Assembly (NCBI GenBank): GCA_020852275.1
Contig: JADZBE010000001.1
Location: 1 to 64,000 of the forward strand
Direction of reading: 5' to 3'
Length of the DNA stretch: 64,000 bases
From: Phycisphaerales bacterium
GTDB taxonomy: Bacteria > Planctomycetota > Phycisphaerae > UBA1845
The position numbers were made by a program, and so were the translations under genes. Positions 33,432 through 41,977 of the stretch are shown in pieces (positions within the stretch are counted from its first letter, which is position 1; each line of letters begins with the position of its first letter). The notes under the pieces were generated by a model, which worked only from the letters and a program-made list of their open reading frames with translations, was not told the origin of the DNA and did no database searches.

Positions 33432-33745
33432 CGATCTCGCTCGAAGCCCACAGCAATGAGCGGAACCATCATCGCCGGTACGAAGTCTCCGTCGGCTGCG
33501 ACCTGCTCGGCCATTGGGTCGTCACGGTCCGCTACGGCCGGGTGGGTGGACCGCTCCGGGCGATTACCTGTACTCACGCTGATGAGGGAGAAGCGCAATC
33601 CATGGTCCAAGAGCGCCTGGGACGGCGGCTTTCCGCTCCCAGACGAATCGGCTGTGCATATCGTATCCGGGAGTTGATCGTACCCGCGCGGATGCCGCTG
33701 TCGAACTGGCTTCCTGCTTCGACAATAGCGGCACTGGCCGCATGA
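33416..33745 (+). CDS. WGR-domain protein (109 aa)
   Basis: The central segment RRYEVSVGCDLLGHWVVTVRYGRVGGPLR carries the WGR-domain pattern (W..VRYGRVG), and the second half carries SMVQERLGRRLSAPRRIGCAYRI. WGR domains bind nucleic acids or DNA ends in larger proteins; single-domain versions on plasmids are uncharacterised. It starts at GTG within the resolvase gene, so it is probably coupled. Confidence 0.65.
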   Translation: MLDLLTISLEAHSNERNHHRRYEVSVGCDLLGHWVVTVRYGRVGGPLRAITCTHADEGEAQSMVQERLGRRLSAPRRIGCAYRIRELIVPARMPLSNWLPASTIAALAA

Positions 33746-33875
33746 CGGCTGGGTGACGCGGAGTGCTCGCGCTTGGTGTGGGTGTGTGGCAGCTTGGGAG
33801 CAGCGACCACAGCATTGGACCGCGACTGGCAGGCGTGGTTGCCAGCGGCCATACTGGATGCATGGCCGCGTTGGC

Positions 33876-34145
33876 TCATCGACGAGGGGATGGATGCGGG
33901 GCGCGCTGGAGCGCCTGCTGGAGCGTGTCGAGAATCTCCTCGCGCGTGCCACGAACTGAAAGCTCCGGGCGGGAGATGCCGAGCGTGGCGTACACTCGGG
34001 CACGACGCTCTTCCGTCTTGGCGTCGCTTGGTGAGTCAATGAAATGGAGCGCTACCTCTGTTCCGGACCTAGACTTATCGAGGATGGCAAAGAAGGCCGA
34101 TGGGGTAAGGCCGAAACGTTCGCCAAGCTCGTTCACCCTCGTCAT
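33876..34145 (-). CDS. Hypothetical protein (89 aa)
   Basis: The product MTRVNELGERFGLTPSAFFA...RRARVYATLGISRPELSVRG...ILDTLQQALQ looks protein-like. The first 15 residues are followed by a putative small-domain pattern. The start could lie further upstream because the frame stays open (AIDGTVYIDNQSVAI). It is divergent from the ROCO gene. No family is recognised. Confidence 0.4.
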   Translation of the reverse strand: MTRVNELGERFGLTPSAFFAILDKSRSGTEVALHFIDSPSDAKTEERRARVYATLGISRPELSVRGTREEILDTLQQALQRAPHPSPRR

Positions 34146-34342
34146 GATCGCCACGCTCTGGTTGTCGATGTACACGGTCCCGTCAATTGCTGTGTCCGCA
34201 CGACGGATAGCACACTCTGCGCGGAGGTGCAAGTGTTCTACTTCACACCGATGACCTCTCGGCTCTGTCCGGTGCGACGGCGACTGGAGGTGATCGGTGG
34301 ACAATCTGCGAGCCGGGTAGCTTGGCAATGGGAGCGAGCGGG

Positions 34343-37165
34343 ATGAATCGCGAACATGATGGCAGGCTCCACGCGGTGATCGGCCGAGCCGCGAAGGAAC
34401 ACTGGGTGTGGCTTGACCTCTCGATAAAGGAACTGGGCTTTCCGTTGGGCCGGAGCGGCGCAGCCATCTTGGCAACGCACCTCCGGGATCTTCAGGCAGT
34501 GACAAGTCTTCACCTGAACGGCGCCGCAATCGGCCCGGATGGTATATGCACGCTTCTTGCGGAATCACGACACCTTGCTGGACTGACCTACCTTTCAGTG
34601 GATGACTGCGCCCTGGGCGGTCCTGGGTTCACGTTGCTCGGCTCACACCTCCCATCGTTTCCCAAGCTTGAGTTGCTGGGACTTTCCCGGAACGGATCGG
34701 GTGCGGCAGGAGTCAGGGCCCTCGGAGCCCACCTGCGTAGCGCAGGCGTGCCTTCATTGCGGTTCCTCGATTTGTCGGAGAACGCGATTGGCGACCAAGG
34801 GACAGACGAGTTGGCAGTCATCGCCTCGGGTGCGGGTGGGCTGCGAGAACTCCTTCTCCGACGGAATGGCATCACAGCACACGGCGCCAAGGCGCTGGCT
34901 GCGGCGCATTGGCCGGAGTTGACACTCCTGATCCTCGAAGATAACCGCATCGGTGATGCCGGTGCCGCCACGCTTGGCACCAGTGACGGCATACCGAAAC
35001 TGCGCGACCTGTGGCTTTCAGGCAACGACATTGGTTCAGCAGGCGCAGAGGTATTGGCGTCCGCCAGGGCGCGATGGACGATGCTCTCACACCTGGACCT
35101 TTCCTACAACAGGATTGACAACGCCGGCGCCTTGGCGCTCATGAGCGCCGCGTGCAAAGAACCTTGGGCGTCGGTCTTGGTGAGCCTGGGATTGGTGGGC
35201 AACCCAATCGACGTGCTGCCAGCGGAAGTCCTCCAGAGCGGCGGCGTGCGTGAGTTGCGATCGTATGCGGAGGATCTCGCACGAGGAGAGAGTCGTTTGT
35301 ACGCGCTCAAGGTCATGCTGCTCGGGGAAGGCCGAACTGGAAAAACGCATCTGCGACATCGACTCTTTGGGCATGATGTGAAGTACCATAACCCCGGCGA
35401 ACTACAGACTCACGATATCGCGATGCGCCGGTGGATAGCCTTTGTCGATATTGCCGACGATCGCTATCCGCTGAGTGTGAATGTCCTAGATTGTGGAGGT
35501 CAGGGGCATCTGCATTCCTCCCATCGGCTGTTTCTATCGGATCGGCGCAGCCTGTTCCTGATCGTGTGCGATGCGACGCGGACGCGAGCCGAGAACCGCT
35601 TGGATTACTGGCTGGGCTTCGTACGCCACGAAGCGTCGGCGAAGTGCCCCATCATAGTCGCCGTGACAAAGTGCGATCTTTTTGACGACAGCGGTGGGGC
35701 ACGAGTGGCGCGACAACTGGAAGTCCTGGACGGGTCGGAGCTGCGGCACTCGGTCGGCCTGCCTGATACGACGCCGCTCGTTGTTATTGATGACATTGGC
35801 TGGTGCGGAACGCTGTCAGGTGACGGCGATGAAGGTGCCGAGCGGCACCGGCAGGCGATCATGGAACTGCTGCGCACCGTGGAGCGCCTGATTCCGTGCG
35901 TGCCAGATCTTACTACACGATATCCCATATCCCTAGCCCGCCTCGTCGATTGGCTGAGAGTGGCGGGATTTGATAGTCCTGAACACGCGAAGGTCGGTTG
36001 GATCACCGGCGACGACTTTCGAGAGGCTTGTCGCCGTTGTTCTGTGCCAGACGGTCTCTCAGAAGTGGCTCTTGAGATTGCTCACAACCTTGGCTGCGTG
36101 CATTGTGCTGGGGCAATGAGGAAGCTCCGCCGTGGCGAGTCGTTGGCTGAGATCGTGTTCAACCCGGAATGGGTCCGAACACCCGTGTACAGGATCATCC
36201 GTGCGGGCGATGAGGTGGGCGGTCGGGGTATGATGACTTGGGCGCAAATTGAGACCATTCTGCCGGAGCACGGCGCCGACCCGACCGGGGCGACTTTGTG
36301 GGAGCGCCTGCCATTCACTGCAAGTGATCGTGTCAAAGTTATCGACCTGATGCGTGTGTGTGGACTGATATTCGAGATGCCACGCGGTCTGAACACGCCG
36401 CAGTATTTTGTTCCGGACCATCTAGCTGGCCGGGGAGTACTCGGGGCTCCACCTGGCGATTACGTGTGGAAGCGCGAGTTTGAGTGGCTGGCGGAGTCGG
36501 CATTCAGCCGACTGCTGGGGAGGTTACGGCAGCAGGTCGTGAGGGATCCTGTCGCGGTGTGGCGCGACGAGATCACTGTGGCTGTCGGGAAGCGCGCACG
36601 AATGACCGTTCGGTTGGTTGCGGCCGATATGCATATGGCTGCTCGAGGTTGTGAGCGGACGGTGTCAACTGTCTTCGTAGCGTTTACCAGTTGCACCGAG
36701 AACGAAGCAATGAGATTGCTGGGGCTTGTTGATTCCACCTTGCGCGCGATCCTAGAGGAGGACGCCATTAGCCCACTGGAATGGGAGCCGGTCGGCCATG
36801 ACACAGCGAAGGCGTCGAGCGACATGGAGGTGACGATCCCAGAGTATGCGGAGTATGCGGCAAGGGTTTACGACGCTGTCAAACAAGTGGAGGATGGGGG
36901 CGCTTGTCGCGTCAGGTCGTGGCCGGAATTGCTGGTCTGGGCTGCAGAGATAGTGCGGCTGCGAGACGAGCAGGGGGAGCCCGACTTCGCATTGGCCGCA
37001 GCCGTAAAGGAAGCTCGTGCTGACGTGGAGCGATTCGCCCGCTACTGTCGTGAAGCCCGGCGCCGGTCCTGGTGGAGTAGCCGCGGGAAGCGGAAAGTGA
37101 GCCGCTCGGCGGCTGATTGGGCGACTGAAGACAGGAGGCATTCGACAGGCGACCGAGAGGAGTAG
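34343..37165 (+). CDS. LRR-ROCO GTPase
   Basis: This 940-residue protein begins with about ten RNase-inhibitor-type leucine-rich repeats (residues ~15-290: LRFLDLSENAIGDQGTDELA, LSHLDLSYNRIDNAGALALM). A Roc GTPase domain follows with P-loop GEGRTGKT (328-335), switch motif DCGGQ (~383) and base-specificity motif TKCD (~442). A COR-like region and a C-terminal domain of unknown type complete it. ROCO proteins couple nucleotide-dependent dimerisation to an output domain; bacterial functions are mostly unknown. GGGAG precedes the chosen ATG; two more upstream starts are possible. Base composition is less GC-rich than in flanking transfer genes, which suggests cargo. Confidence 0.88.
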   Translation: MNREHDGRLHAVIGRAAKEHWVWLDLSIKELGFPLGRSGAAILATHLRDLQAVTSLHLNGAAIGPDGICTLLAESRHLAGLTYLSVDDCALGGPGFTLLGSHLPSFPKLELLGLSRNGSGAAGVRALGAHLRSAGVPSLRFLDLSENAIGDQGTDELAVIASGAGGLRELLLRRNGITAHGAKALAAAHWPELTLLILEDNRIGDAGAATLGTSDGIPKLRDLWLSGNDIGSAGAEVLASARARWTMLSHLDLSYNRIDNAGALALMSAACKEPWASVLVSLGLVGNPIDVLPAEVLQSGGVRELRSYAEDLARGESRLYALKVMLLGEGRTGKTHLRHRLFGHDVKYHNPGELQTHDIAMRRWIAFVDIADDRYPLSVNVLDCGGQGHLHSSHRLFLSDRRSLFLIVCDATRTRAENRLDYWLGFVRHEASAKCPIIVAVTKCDLFDDSGGARVARQLEVLDGSELRHSVGLPDTTPLVVIDDIGWCGTLSGDGDEGAERHRQAIMELLRTVERLIPCVPDLTTRYPISLARLVDWLRVAGFDSPEHAKVGWITGDDFREACRRCSVPDGLSEVALEIAHNLGCVHCAGAMRKLRRGESLAEIVFNPEWVRTPVYRIIRAGDEVGGRGMMTWAQIETILPEHGADPTGATLWERLPFTASDRVKVIDLMRVCGLIFEMPRGLNTPQYFVPDHLAGRGVLGAPPGDYVWKREFEWLAESAFSRLLGRLRQQVVRDPVAVWRDEITVAVGKRARMTVRLVAADMHMAARGCERTVSTVFVAFTSCTENEAMRLLGLVDSTLRAILEEDAISPLEWEPVGHDTAKASSDMEVTIPEYAEYAARVYDAVKQVEDGGACRVRSWPELLVWAAEIVRLRDEQGEPDFALAAAVKEARADVERFARYCREARRRSWWSSRGKRKVSRSAADWATEDRRHSTGDREE

Positions 37166-37314
37166 GGTTGGCTAGCCTGCGATCCGGAACTGATCCGGAA
37201 ATAATCGTCACGATGTATCCGGGCTCACGGTACTGGAGATGACACTCGTCGCGGTAGGCATCCTGATTCGCCGCGTTTCCGGTTCCGCTGGCCGTGTCTT
37301 GTGGAGACACGACC

Positions 37315-37992
37315 ATGAACGCGGGCAGTATCAAAGCGAGTCAGGTTCACGAGCCTGGCAACACGGTTGGCCACCCGACGGCCCGGAGTGTCTACGGGGC
37401 ACTGGCCGAGCACCAGCTCAAAGAAGTGTGGCACGCCCGTAACCTGATCGGCACCCTTCAGGAATGGTCGAACCGGTTCATCGTCGAGTTTAAACTCGAC
37501 ATTGCCGAGGTCGTGCTGTGCGTGGACGACCTTCCGATCTCGACGTTCGGGCACTTCCGTGCGGGGCATAACGGCTTCGGGCTCAAAGGCGAGATCGCGC
37601 TAAACGCGCGGCACTTGTCTGGGCCATCGGGGCAGTGGCAGGTGCTTGGAGCGCTTCTCAAGCATTTGTTGCACGGGTGGCAGCAGGCCCACGGGACGCC
37701 GGCGAAGCGGGGTCATCACAACCGGGAGCTTCGCGACAAGGCCGCGTCGATCGGGCTTCTCCTGGACGAAAAGGGCCTGCTCGGCTTCGCGGCTGAAAGC
37801 CCATTCAAGGACCTGCTGCGCCGTCATGACATCGCTGTCCCGGGCGAGGAAGTTCCGATCCCAGAGCGTCGTCCACGGGGTGAATCCAAGCAGAAAAAGT
37901 GGACCTGCGGCTGCACGAACATCCGGTGCGCGATTCCTGACCTGCACGCCCAATGCCTCAAGTGCGCACAAGTGTTTCGGAGAGCCAACTGA
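37315..37992 (+). CDS. SprT-like domain protein with altered metal site
   Basis: This 225-residue protein has a region LLKHLLHGWQQAHGTPAKRGHHNREFR-like (here HNRELRDKAASIGL) that aligns with the SprT-like HExxH...HGxxG..HN..FR..A pattern, but His-Glu of HExxH is Lys-His here. A C-terminal zinc ribbon CGCTNIRCAIPDLHAQCLKC is intact. It is probably a DNA-associated, catalytically changed protease-like protein. The ribosome-binding site GTGGAG sits in the loop of a GTGTCT/AGACAC hairpin at 37294-37310. parB follows after 22 bp. Confidence 0.7.
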   Translation: MNAGSIKASQVHEPGNTVGHPTARSVYGALAEHQLKEVWHARNLIGTLQEWSNRFIVEFKLDIAEVVLCVDDLPISTFGHFRAGHNGFGLKGEIALNARHLSGPSGQWQVLGALLKHLLHGWQQAHGTPAKRGHHNRELRDKAASIGLLLDEKGLLGFAAESPFKDLLRRHDIAVPGEEVPIPERRPRGESKQKKWTCGCTNIRCAIPDLHAQCLKCAQVFRRAN

Positions 37993-38014
37993 GGAGACAC
38001 AAGGAGTCTGGACC

Positions 38015-38842
38015 ATGGCAGAACCCATCGTTCAACAGGTGCCCACGAGCAAGCCGGTGTCTCCGGGCAACATCCGTGCACGACTGATCGAGGAAGAGCA
38101 GGTCTCGCTTGCCCAGAGCATCGCGCAGAACGGCATTCTCGTTCCACTGCTTGGACACTACGAGGGAGAGCCACTCATCCTCGATGACGGACATCGCCGG
38201 CTGGATGCCGCGAAGCGCGCCGGCCTTGCGGTCGTCCCGATGCTTATAGCAGAGCACGCACCGACTCCGGCAGAGCGCCTCTCGCTCCAGCTTGTCGTCG
38301 CTACCCAGCGTCAGGGGCTGACGGTCACTGAGCATGCCCGCGCTCTGCACGAACTGATGCAGGAGACGGGCTGGTCAGCATCGGAGGTTTCGGTAAGGCT
38401 CGGGCGTCCCTCTCCAGCGACGATCTCCAAGCTGCTGTCGCTGCTTGTGCTTTCGCGGGACGTACAGGATCAGATCGACGCGGGGCGCATCCCGATGAGC
38501 AGCGCGTATCAGATCGTGACCGTGCCTGACGCTACGGAGCGAGAACGCTTGATCCGGGGGGTTCTCGACGGCCGCCTGACGCGTGACCGCCTCGTCGCAC
38601 AGACCAAGGCCGTCAAGTCGGGGCGCATCGCCACGCCGCCGCGCAGGCCGCGGCAGGTGACGCGCGAGCGGGTCAGTATCTTTCTCGGTGAAGGGCGGTC
38701 GGTTTCGGTATCGGCTCCGACGCTCTCGGTCGAAGGCCTGGTCGCCTGGCTCGCCGACTTGGCGGAGCGAATCAGAAACGCCGGCGCTGACGGCCGGCCC
38801 CTGGCGGAAGTGATCAAGGACATCTCAGGCAAGGGCGAGTAG
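38015..38842 (+). CDS. parB: ParB/RepB/Spo0J-type protein
   Basis: This 275-residue protein has the nuclease/CTPase-fold N-terminus (NIRARLIEEEQVSLAQSIAQNG, then LILDDGHRRLDAAKRAGL) and a central HTH (WSASEVSVRLGRPSPATISKL). AAGGAG lies 8 nt before the ATG. It is 20 kb from parA, which has its own small partner, so this ParB may act in transfer-gene control or plasmid stability rather than as the partner of that ParA. Confidence 0.88.
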   Translation: MAEPIVQQVPTSKPVSPGNIRARLIEEEQVSLAQSIAQNGILVPLLGHYEGEPLILDDGHRRLDAAKRAGLAVVPMLIAEHAPTPAERLSLQLVVATQRQGLTVTEHARALHELMQETGWSASEVSVRLGRPSPATISKLLSLLVLSRDVQDQIDAGRIPMSSAYQIVTVPDATERERLIRGVLDGRLTRDRLVAQTKAVKSGRIATPPRRPRQVTRERVSIFLGEGRSVSVSAPTLSVEGLVAWLADLAERIRNAGADGRPLAEVIKDISGKGE

Positions 38843-38852
38843 GAGACTCGAT

Positions 38853-38939
38853 ATGGAACTCATCCCGACATTCGTCGTGTTCATCATCGCCTTGATGTGG
38901 AAGGCGGACCAAGACACGAAGCGGAATGCAGGGCGGTAA
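38853..38939 (+). CDS. 28-residue membrane microprotein
   Basis: The product MELIPTFVVFIIALMWKADQ is followed by eight more residues (DTKRNAGR). One hydrophobic helix comes first, then a basic tail. TAGGAG is 7 nt before the ATG. It lies between parB and the coupling ATPase in the same direction. It is too short for ordinary gene finders. Confidence 0.55.
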   Translation: MELIPTFVVFIIALMWKADQDTKRNAGR

Positions 38940-38977
38940 ACGGCAGTCAACGCGGCGACGCCGCAGGACACAAGGCA

Positions 38978-40525
38978 ATGGAATGGATCGGCACAATCAG
39001 TCTCGTCGTCCTCCTGCTGCTGTGCATGCGAAGGCTGCTGCGGCGCGGCTGGCGCGCTGAGTCGCCAGCGCCGGACGTGATGTCGGTGCCCGTGCTGCGG
39101 TGGTCGGCGGATGATGTGTACACCGCGAGAATGGCCACGGAAAACCTCCTCGTCGTTGGCGCCAGCGGCGCCGGGAAGAGCAGTGGGAGCGGTCGCGCCC
39201 TGGCGCTCGGGCTGCTCGGCAACGCCAAGGCCGGGCTGCTCGTATGTTGTGCCAAATCTTCCGAGGTTGCTCTGTGGGAGGAGTATTGTGCCGCAACGGG
39301 GCGCACCGCGGATCTGCGGGTCATACGCCCCGGCGGTCCCTGGCGGTTCAATCCCGTGTCGTACGAACTGACGCGGGAGGGTGGGGTCGGCGCCGCCGAA
39401 AACGTGGTCGGCTTGCTCGAAGCGATCCTTGAGTGCGCGGACCGACAGGGTGACAGCGGCGGCGCGCGCGATGACGAGGCATACTGGCGGCGCGCGACAA
39501 AGCAGCTCATCCGGAACTTCGTTGACCTGCTGATCCTGGCCACCGGCACGGTGACCATCGACGCCCTCTATCGCGCCGTGATCTCGGCCCCGCAGTCGCT
39601 TGATGAAGTCCGCTCCGAGCAATGGCGCAGCTCGTCATTCTGTTTCAAGCTGCTGGCGGAGGCGGACAAGCGCTCGAAGAACGGCTCGCAGACCCAAGAC
39701 TTTGCGCTCGTCGCCGACTACGTGCTCTGCGAGTTCTGCACGTTGTCCGCAAAAACAAGATCGGTGGTGGTGTCATGCCTGACTTCCCAGCTTGACCCCA
39801 TGCAGCGCGGTGTGCTCCGTGAGCTCTTCGGCACGGATACGACGCTGACCCCCGGCGACTGCGAGAGCGGCGCCGTGATCGTCTGCGGGTTGCCGACGCA
39901 GATCTACCGCGAAACCGGTGTCATCGCGAATGCAGTGCTCAAGTACTGCTGGCAACGCTGCATGGAAGGAAGGCGGCTGGATGCGGCGAGCCGGCCGGTG
40001 TACCTGTGGTGTGACGAGTTTCAGACGTTTGTCAGTTCGCGCGACGCCGCCTTCCTTGCCGCCTGCCGGTCTTCTGGCGTCGGGTGTGCCTTCCTGACTC
40101 AGGGCGTGCCGGGCGTCTACGCGGCGCTCGGCGGGGGTGACAAGGCGCGAGCCCTGGCCGATTCCATTTTCGGCAACTGCGGGCTGAAGGTGTTCCACGC
40201 CAACAGCGATCCGCAGACGAACGAATGGGCCTCCCGGCTCATCGGCCGGACGCTGCAATACCGGGCCAGCGGAAGCCGCTCGCACTCGGCGGACAACCAG
40301 TTCGCCGCCCTGCTCGGGCTGGACTGGATGCAGGACAACGGCTCGGTGAACTGGGGCTTCTCGGAGGTGATGGAGGCGGAAGTCGAGCCGCGGGAGTTCA
40401 CCCGGCTCCGCACGGGCGGCCCGGACAACAACTGGATCGTGGAGGGGATCGTGTTTCAGAACGGACGGGAATTCAAGGCATCGGGGCGCACCTGGCTCCC
40501 GGTGCAATTCAACCAGCGGGCGTAA
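38978..40525 (+). CDS. VirD4/TraD-type coupling ATPase
   Basis: This 515-residue protein has one N-terminal membrane helix (GTISLVVLLLLCM), Walker A VVGASGAGKSSGSG (about 65-78), Walker B-like VYLWCDEFQTFVS (about 345) and CAFLTQGVPGVYAAL, the pattern of the TraD/TraG coupling-protein family. It would link the relaxase-DNA complex to a secretion channel. No channel genes accompany it. The start was chosen at MEWIGTISL; upstream in-frame sequence overlaps the microprotein gene. Confidence 0.88.
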   Translation: MEWIGTISLVVLLLLCMRRLLRRGWRAESPAPDVMSVPVLRWSADDVYTARMATENLLVVGASGAGKSSGSGRALALGLLGNAKAGLLVCCAKSSEVALWEEYCAATGRTADLRVIRPGGPWRFNPVSYELTREGGVGAAENVVGLLEAILECADRQGDSGGARDDEAYWRRATKQLIRNFVDLLILATGTVTIDALYRAVISAPQSLDEVRSEQWRSSSFCFKLLAEADKRSKNGSQTQDFALVADYVLCEFCTLSAKTRSVVVSCLTSQLDPMQRGVLRELFGTDTTLTPGDCESGAVIVCGLPTQIYRETGVIANAVLKYCWQRCMEGRRLDAASRPVYLWCDEFQTFVSSRDAAFLAACRSSGVGCAFLTQGVPGVYAALGGGDKARALADSIFGNCGLKVFHANSDPQTNEWASRLIGRTLQYRASGSRSHSADNQFAALLGLDWMQDNGSVNWGFSEVMEAEVEPREFTRLRTGGPDNNWIVEGIVFQNGREFKASGRTWLPVQFNQRA

Positions 40526-40607
40526 GGCCCGGGCCATCTGAGAGCAATCGAAAGGCGGCGCGCGCCGCCCGCGTGGACGGTGCGCGCCCGGAAAGGACGG
40601 ACAGACC

Positions 40608-41207
40608 ATGCTTGATCGGCAGCAACCAGAATCGCTCTTCTCGAAGAACGGCGTGAGCGGCTTCGTCGCGGCGCTGCTGTTCGTCGCCCGGTCGTTCGGA
40701 GTGACGGTCGAGGTGTTCCTGCGCCGATCGGACTCGTTCGGCGAGCGCTACTTCGGCCTCCAAACGGCAGCGGGCTTCGCGCTGATCCTGTTCTGGCCGG
40801 TGCTGTGGCAGGAGCACGACGCGAGGCCGATGCTCGTGTTCCTGGGTCTCTACTCACTGGCGCTGCTTGGCGCGCGGATTCGCACGAAGGCGCGCGTGCG
40901 CCGCGGCGGGCCTCAGCCGCACACGCTGTTCAACGGCACGCCGACCCTTCACAAGGTCTGGCGGCGCAGTTCGGAGCATCGGCTCAAGACCTTCATCGAG
41001 CCGCTCTACATGGGCTGCATCGCCCTGTGCGTGGCGATCGTGAGCGTGCCGCTCGCGGCGTACCTGGCCCTGGCCGGGATGTGCGCCGCCGCCTCGTCCG
41101 GCATGAGCGGCGCGCTCCAACACCGCCGCACGATGGACCTGCACGACGCATTCGTTGAACAGCGCGACACGGCGGAAACGTTCCGTCGCATGCGCGACAG
41201 ACGGTGA
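40608..41207 (+). CDS. Membrane protein of the transfer cluster (199 aa)
   Basis: Four hydrophobic segments are predicted (near 17-35, 52-66, 78-92 and 135-165), with a conserved-looking cytoplasmic stretch GGPQPHTLFNGTPTLHKVW. It lies between the coupling ATPase and further small membrane proteins. The family is not recognised; it may belong to a reduced transfer apparatus. Confidence 0.65.
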   Translation: MLDRQQPESLFSKNGVSGFVAALLFVARSFGVTVEVFLRRSDSFGERYFGLQTAAGFALILFWPVLWQEHDARPMLVFLGLYSLALLGARIRTKARVRRGGPQPHTLFNGTPTLHKVWRRSSEHRLKTFIEPLYMGCIALCVAIVSVPLAAYLALAGMCAAASSGMSGALQHRRTMDLHDAFVEQRDTAETFRRMRDRR

Positions 41208-41228
41208 TAGTCCAGAAGGAGCAACACC

Positions 41229-41528
41229 ATGAACTTGCGAGAGAACCTCAATCGGAGTCGTGAAGTCCTGGCCGGCTATTGGCGGCAGGGGATGCATGAG
41301 CTTGGTTCGATCTTCTATGGCCCGGGCACGGTCGCTCAGCATCCCGAACTGGGCATGATCGCGACCCGGCCTCCTGGCCTCGTGACAGAGGGCTTGCGGC
41401 CGGACAAGCAACACGACGCGTCAAAGGACGACGCGATGCCGTCCATTCTCGACGAGCGATTGAGGCAGGCAGAGCGGCAAGTGGAAGCGGACCGCGAGCC
41501 GGAGCCCCCGCAGCAGGAGAGGGAGTGA
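41229..41528 (+). CDS. Small hydrophilic protein (99 aa)
   Basis: MNLRENLNRSREVLAGYWRQ...ELGSIFYGPGTVAQHPELGM, with an acidic, Gln/Glu-rich C-terminus. AGGAGC precedes the ATG. No family is recognised; it is part of the transfer-region string. Confidence 0.5.
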   Translation: MNLRENLNRSREVLAGYWRQGMHELGSIFYGPGTVAQHPELGMIATRPPGLVTEGLRPDKQHDASKDDAMPSILDERLRQAERQVEADREPEPPQQERE

Positions 41529-41622
41529 CGAAGGTGGATCGGGGCGTACCGATGGACCGGCAAAACACAACGGCCGATTGGCGCGCCGTCGCACGGGCAA
41601 CGGCATGTGAAAGGACAACATC

Positions 41623-41781
41623 ATGGAAGGCATCGTGAATCTGCTCTGTGTGGCGATCTCCATCTACTTCTGGGTGCTGATCTTCAAGCACGTCATCATC
41701 CCAGTCTTCCGGTTCGGTGCGCGCAACCCGGAACTGACAAAGCGGAGCTACGACATCGCGCGTCGATTCCTTCGCCGGTGA
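41623..41781 (+). CDS. Tiny membrane protein (52 aa)
   Basis: MEGIVNLLCVAISIYFWVLI...PVFRFGARNPELTKRSYDIARRF. One membrane helix is followed by a basic amphipathic tail. RBS AAAGGA is 8 nt upstream. It has the same size and layout as the next gene. Confidence 0.6.
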   Translation: MEGIVNLLCVAISIYFWVLIFKHVIIPVFRFGARNPELTKRSYDIARRFLRR

Positions 41782-41806
41782 CCGCTTTCGCATCAGGAGG
41801 ATCATC

Positions 41807-41977
41807 ATGGAATGCCTCGGAATGTTGCTGACCTACGTCTTGGGGTTCCTTGTGTGGATCGGCGTGTACAAGTGGGTGCTGCTTCCCATCGGGCGGTTCC
41901 TGTCGGGGAACACCGATGCGGTGTCGCGCGGCCTCGATGCCGCGGATTGGCTCACCAGAGGAAGGAAGTCGAAATGA
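41807..41977 (+). CDS. Tiny membrane protein (56 aa), paralogue-like
   Basis: MECLGMLLTYVLGFLVWIGV...LPIGRFLSGNTDAVSRGLDAADW. One membrane helix with the same [helix]-P-(V/I)-(F/G)-RF-G/S-N pattern as the preceding gene, so the two may be duplicated. CAGGAGG precedes the ATG. The stop overlaps the J-domain gene start (ATGA). Confidence 0.6.
   Translation: MECLGMLLTYVLGFLVWIGVYKWVLLPIGRFLSGNTDAVSRGLDAADWLTRGRKSK

Noticed and set aside
41551..41640. 29-codon frame MDRQNTTADWRA in the transfer region
   Set aside because: No ribosome-binding site; it overlaps the better-supported 52-aa gene.
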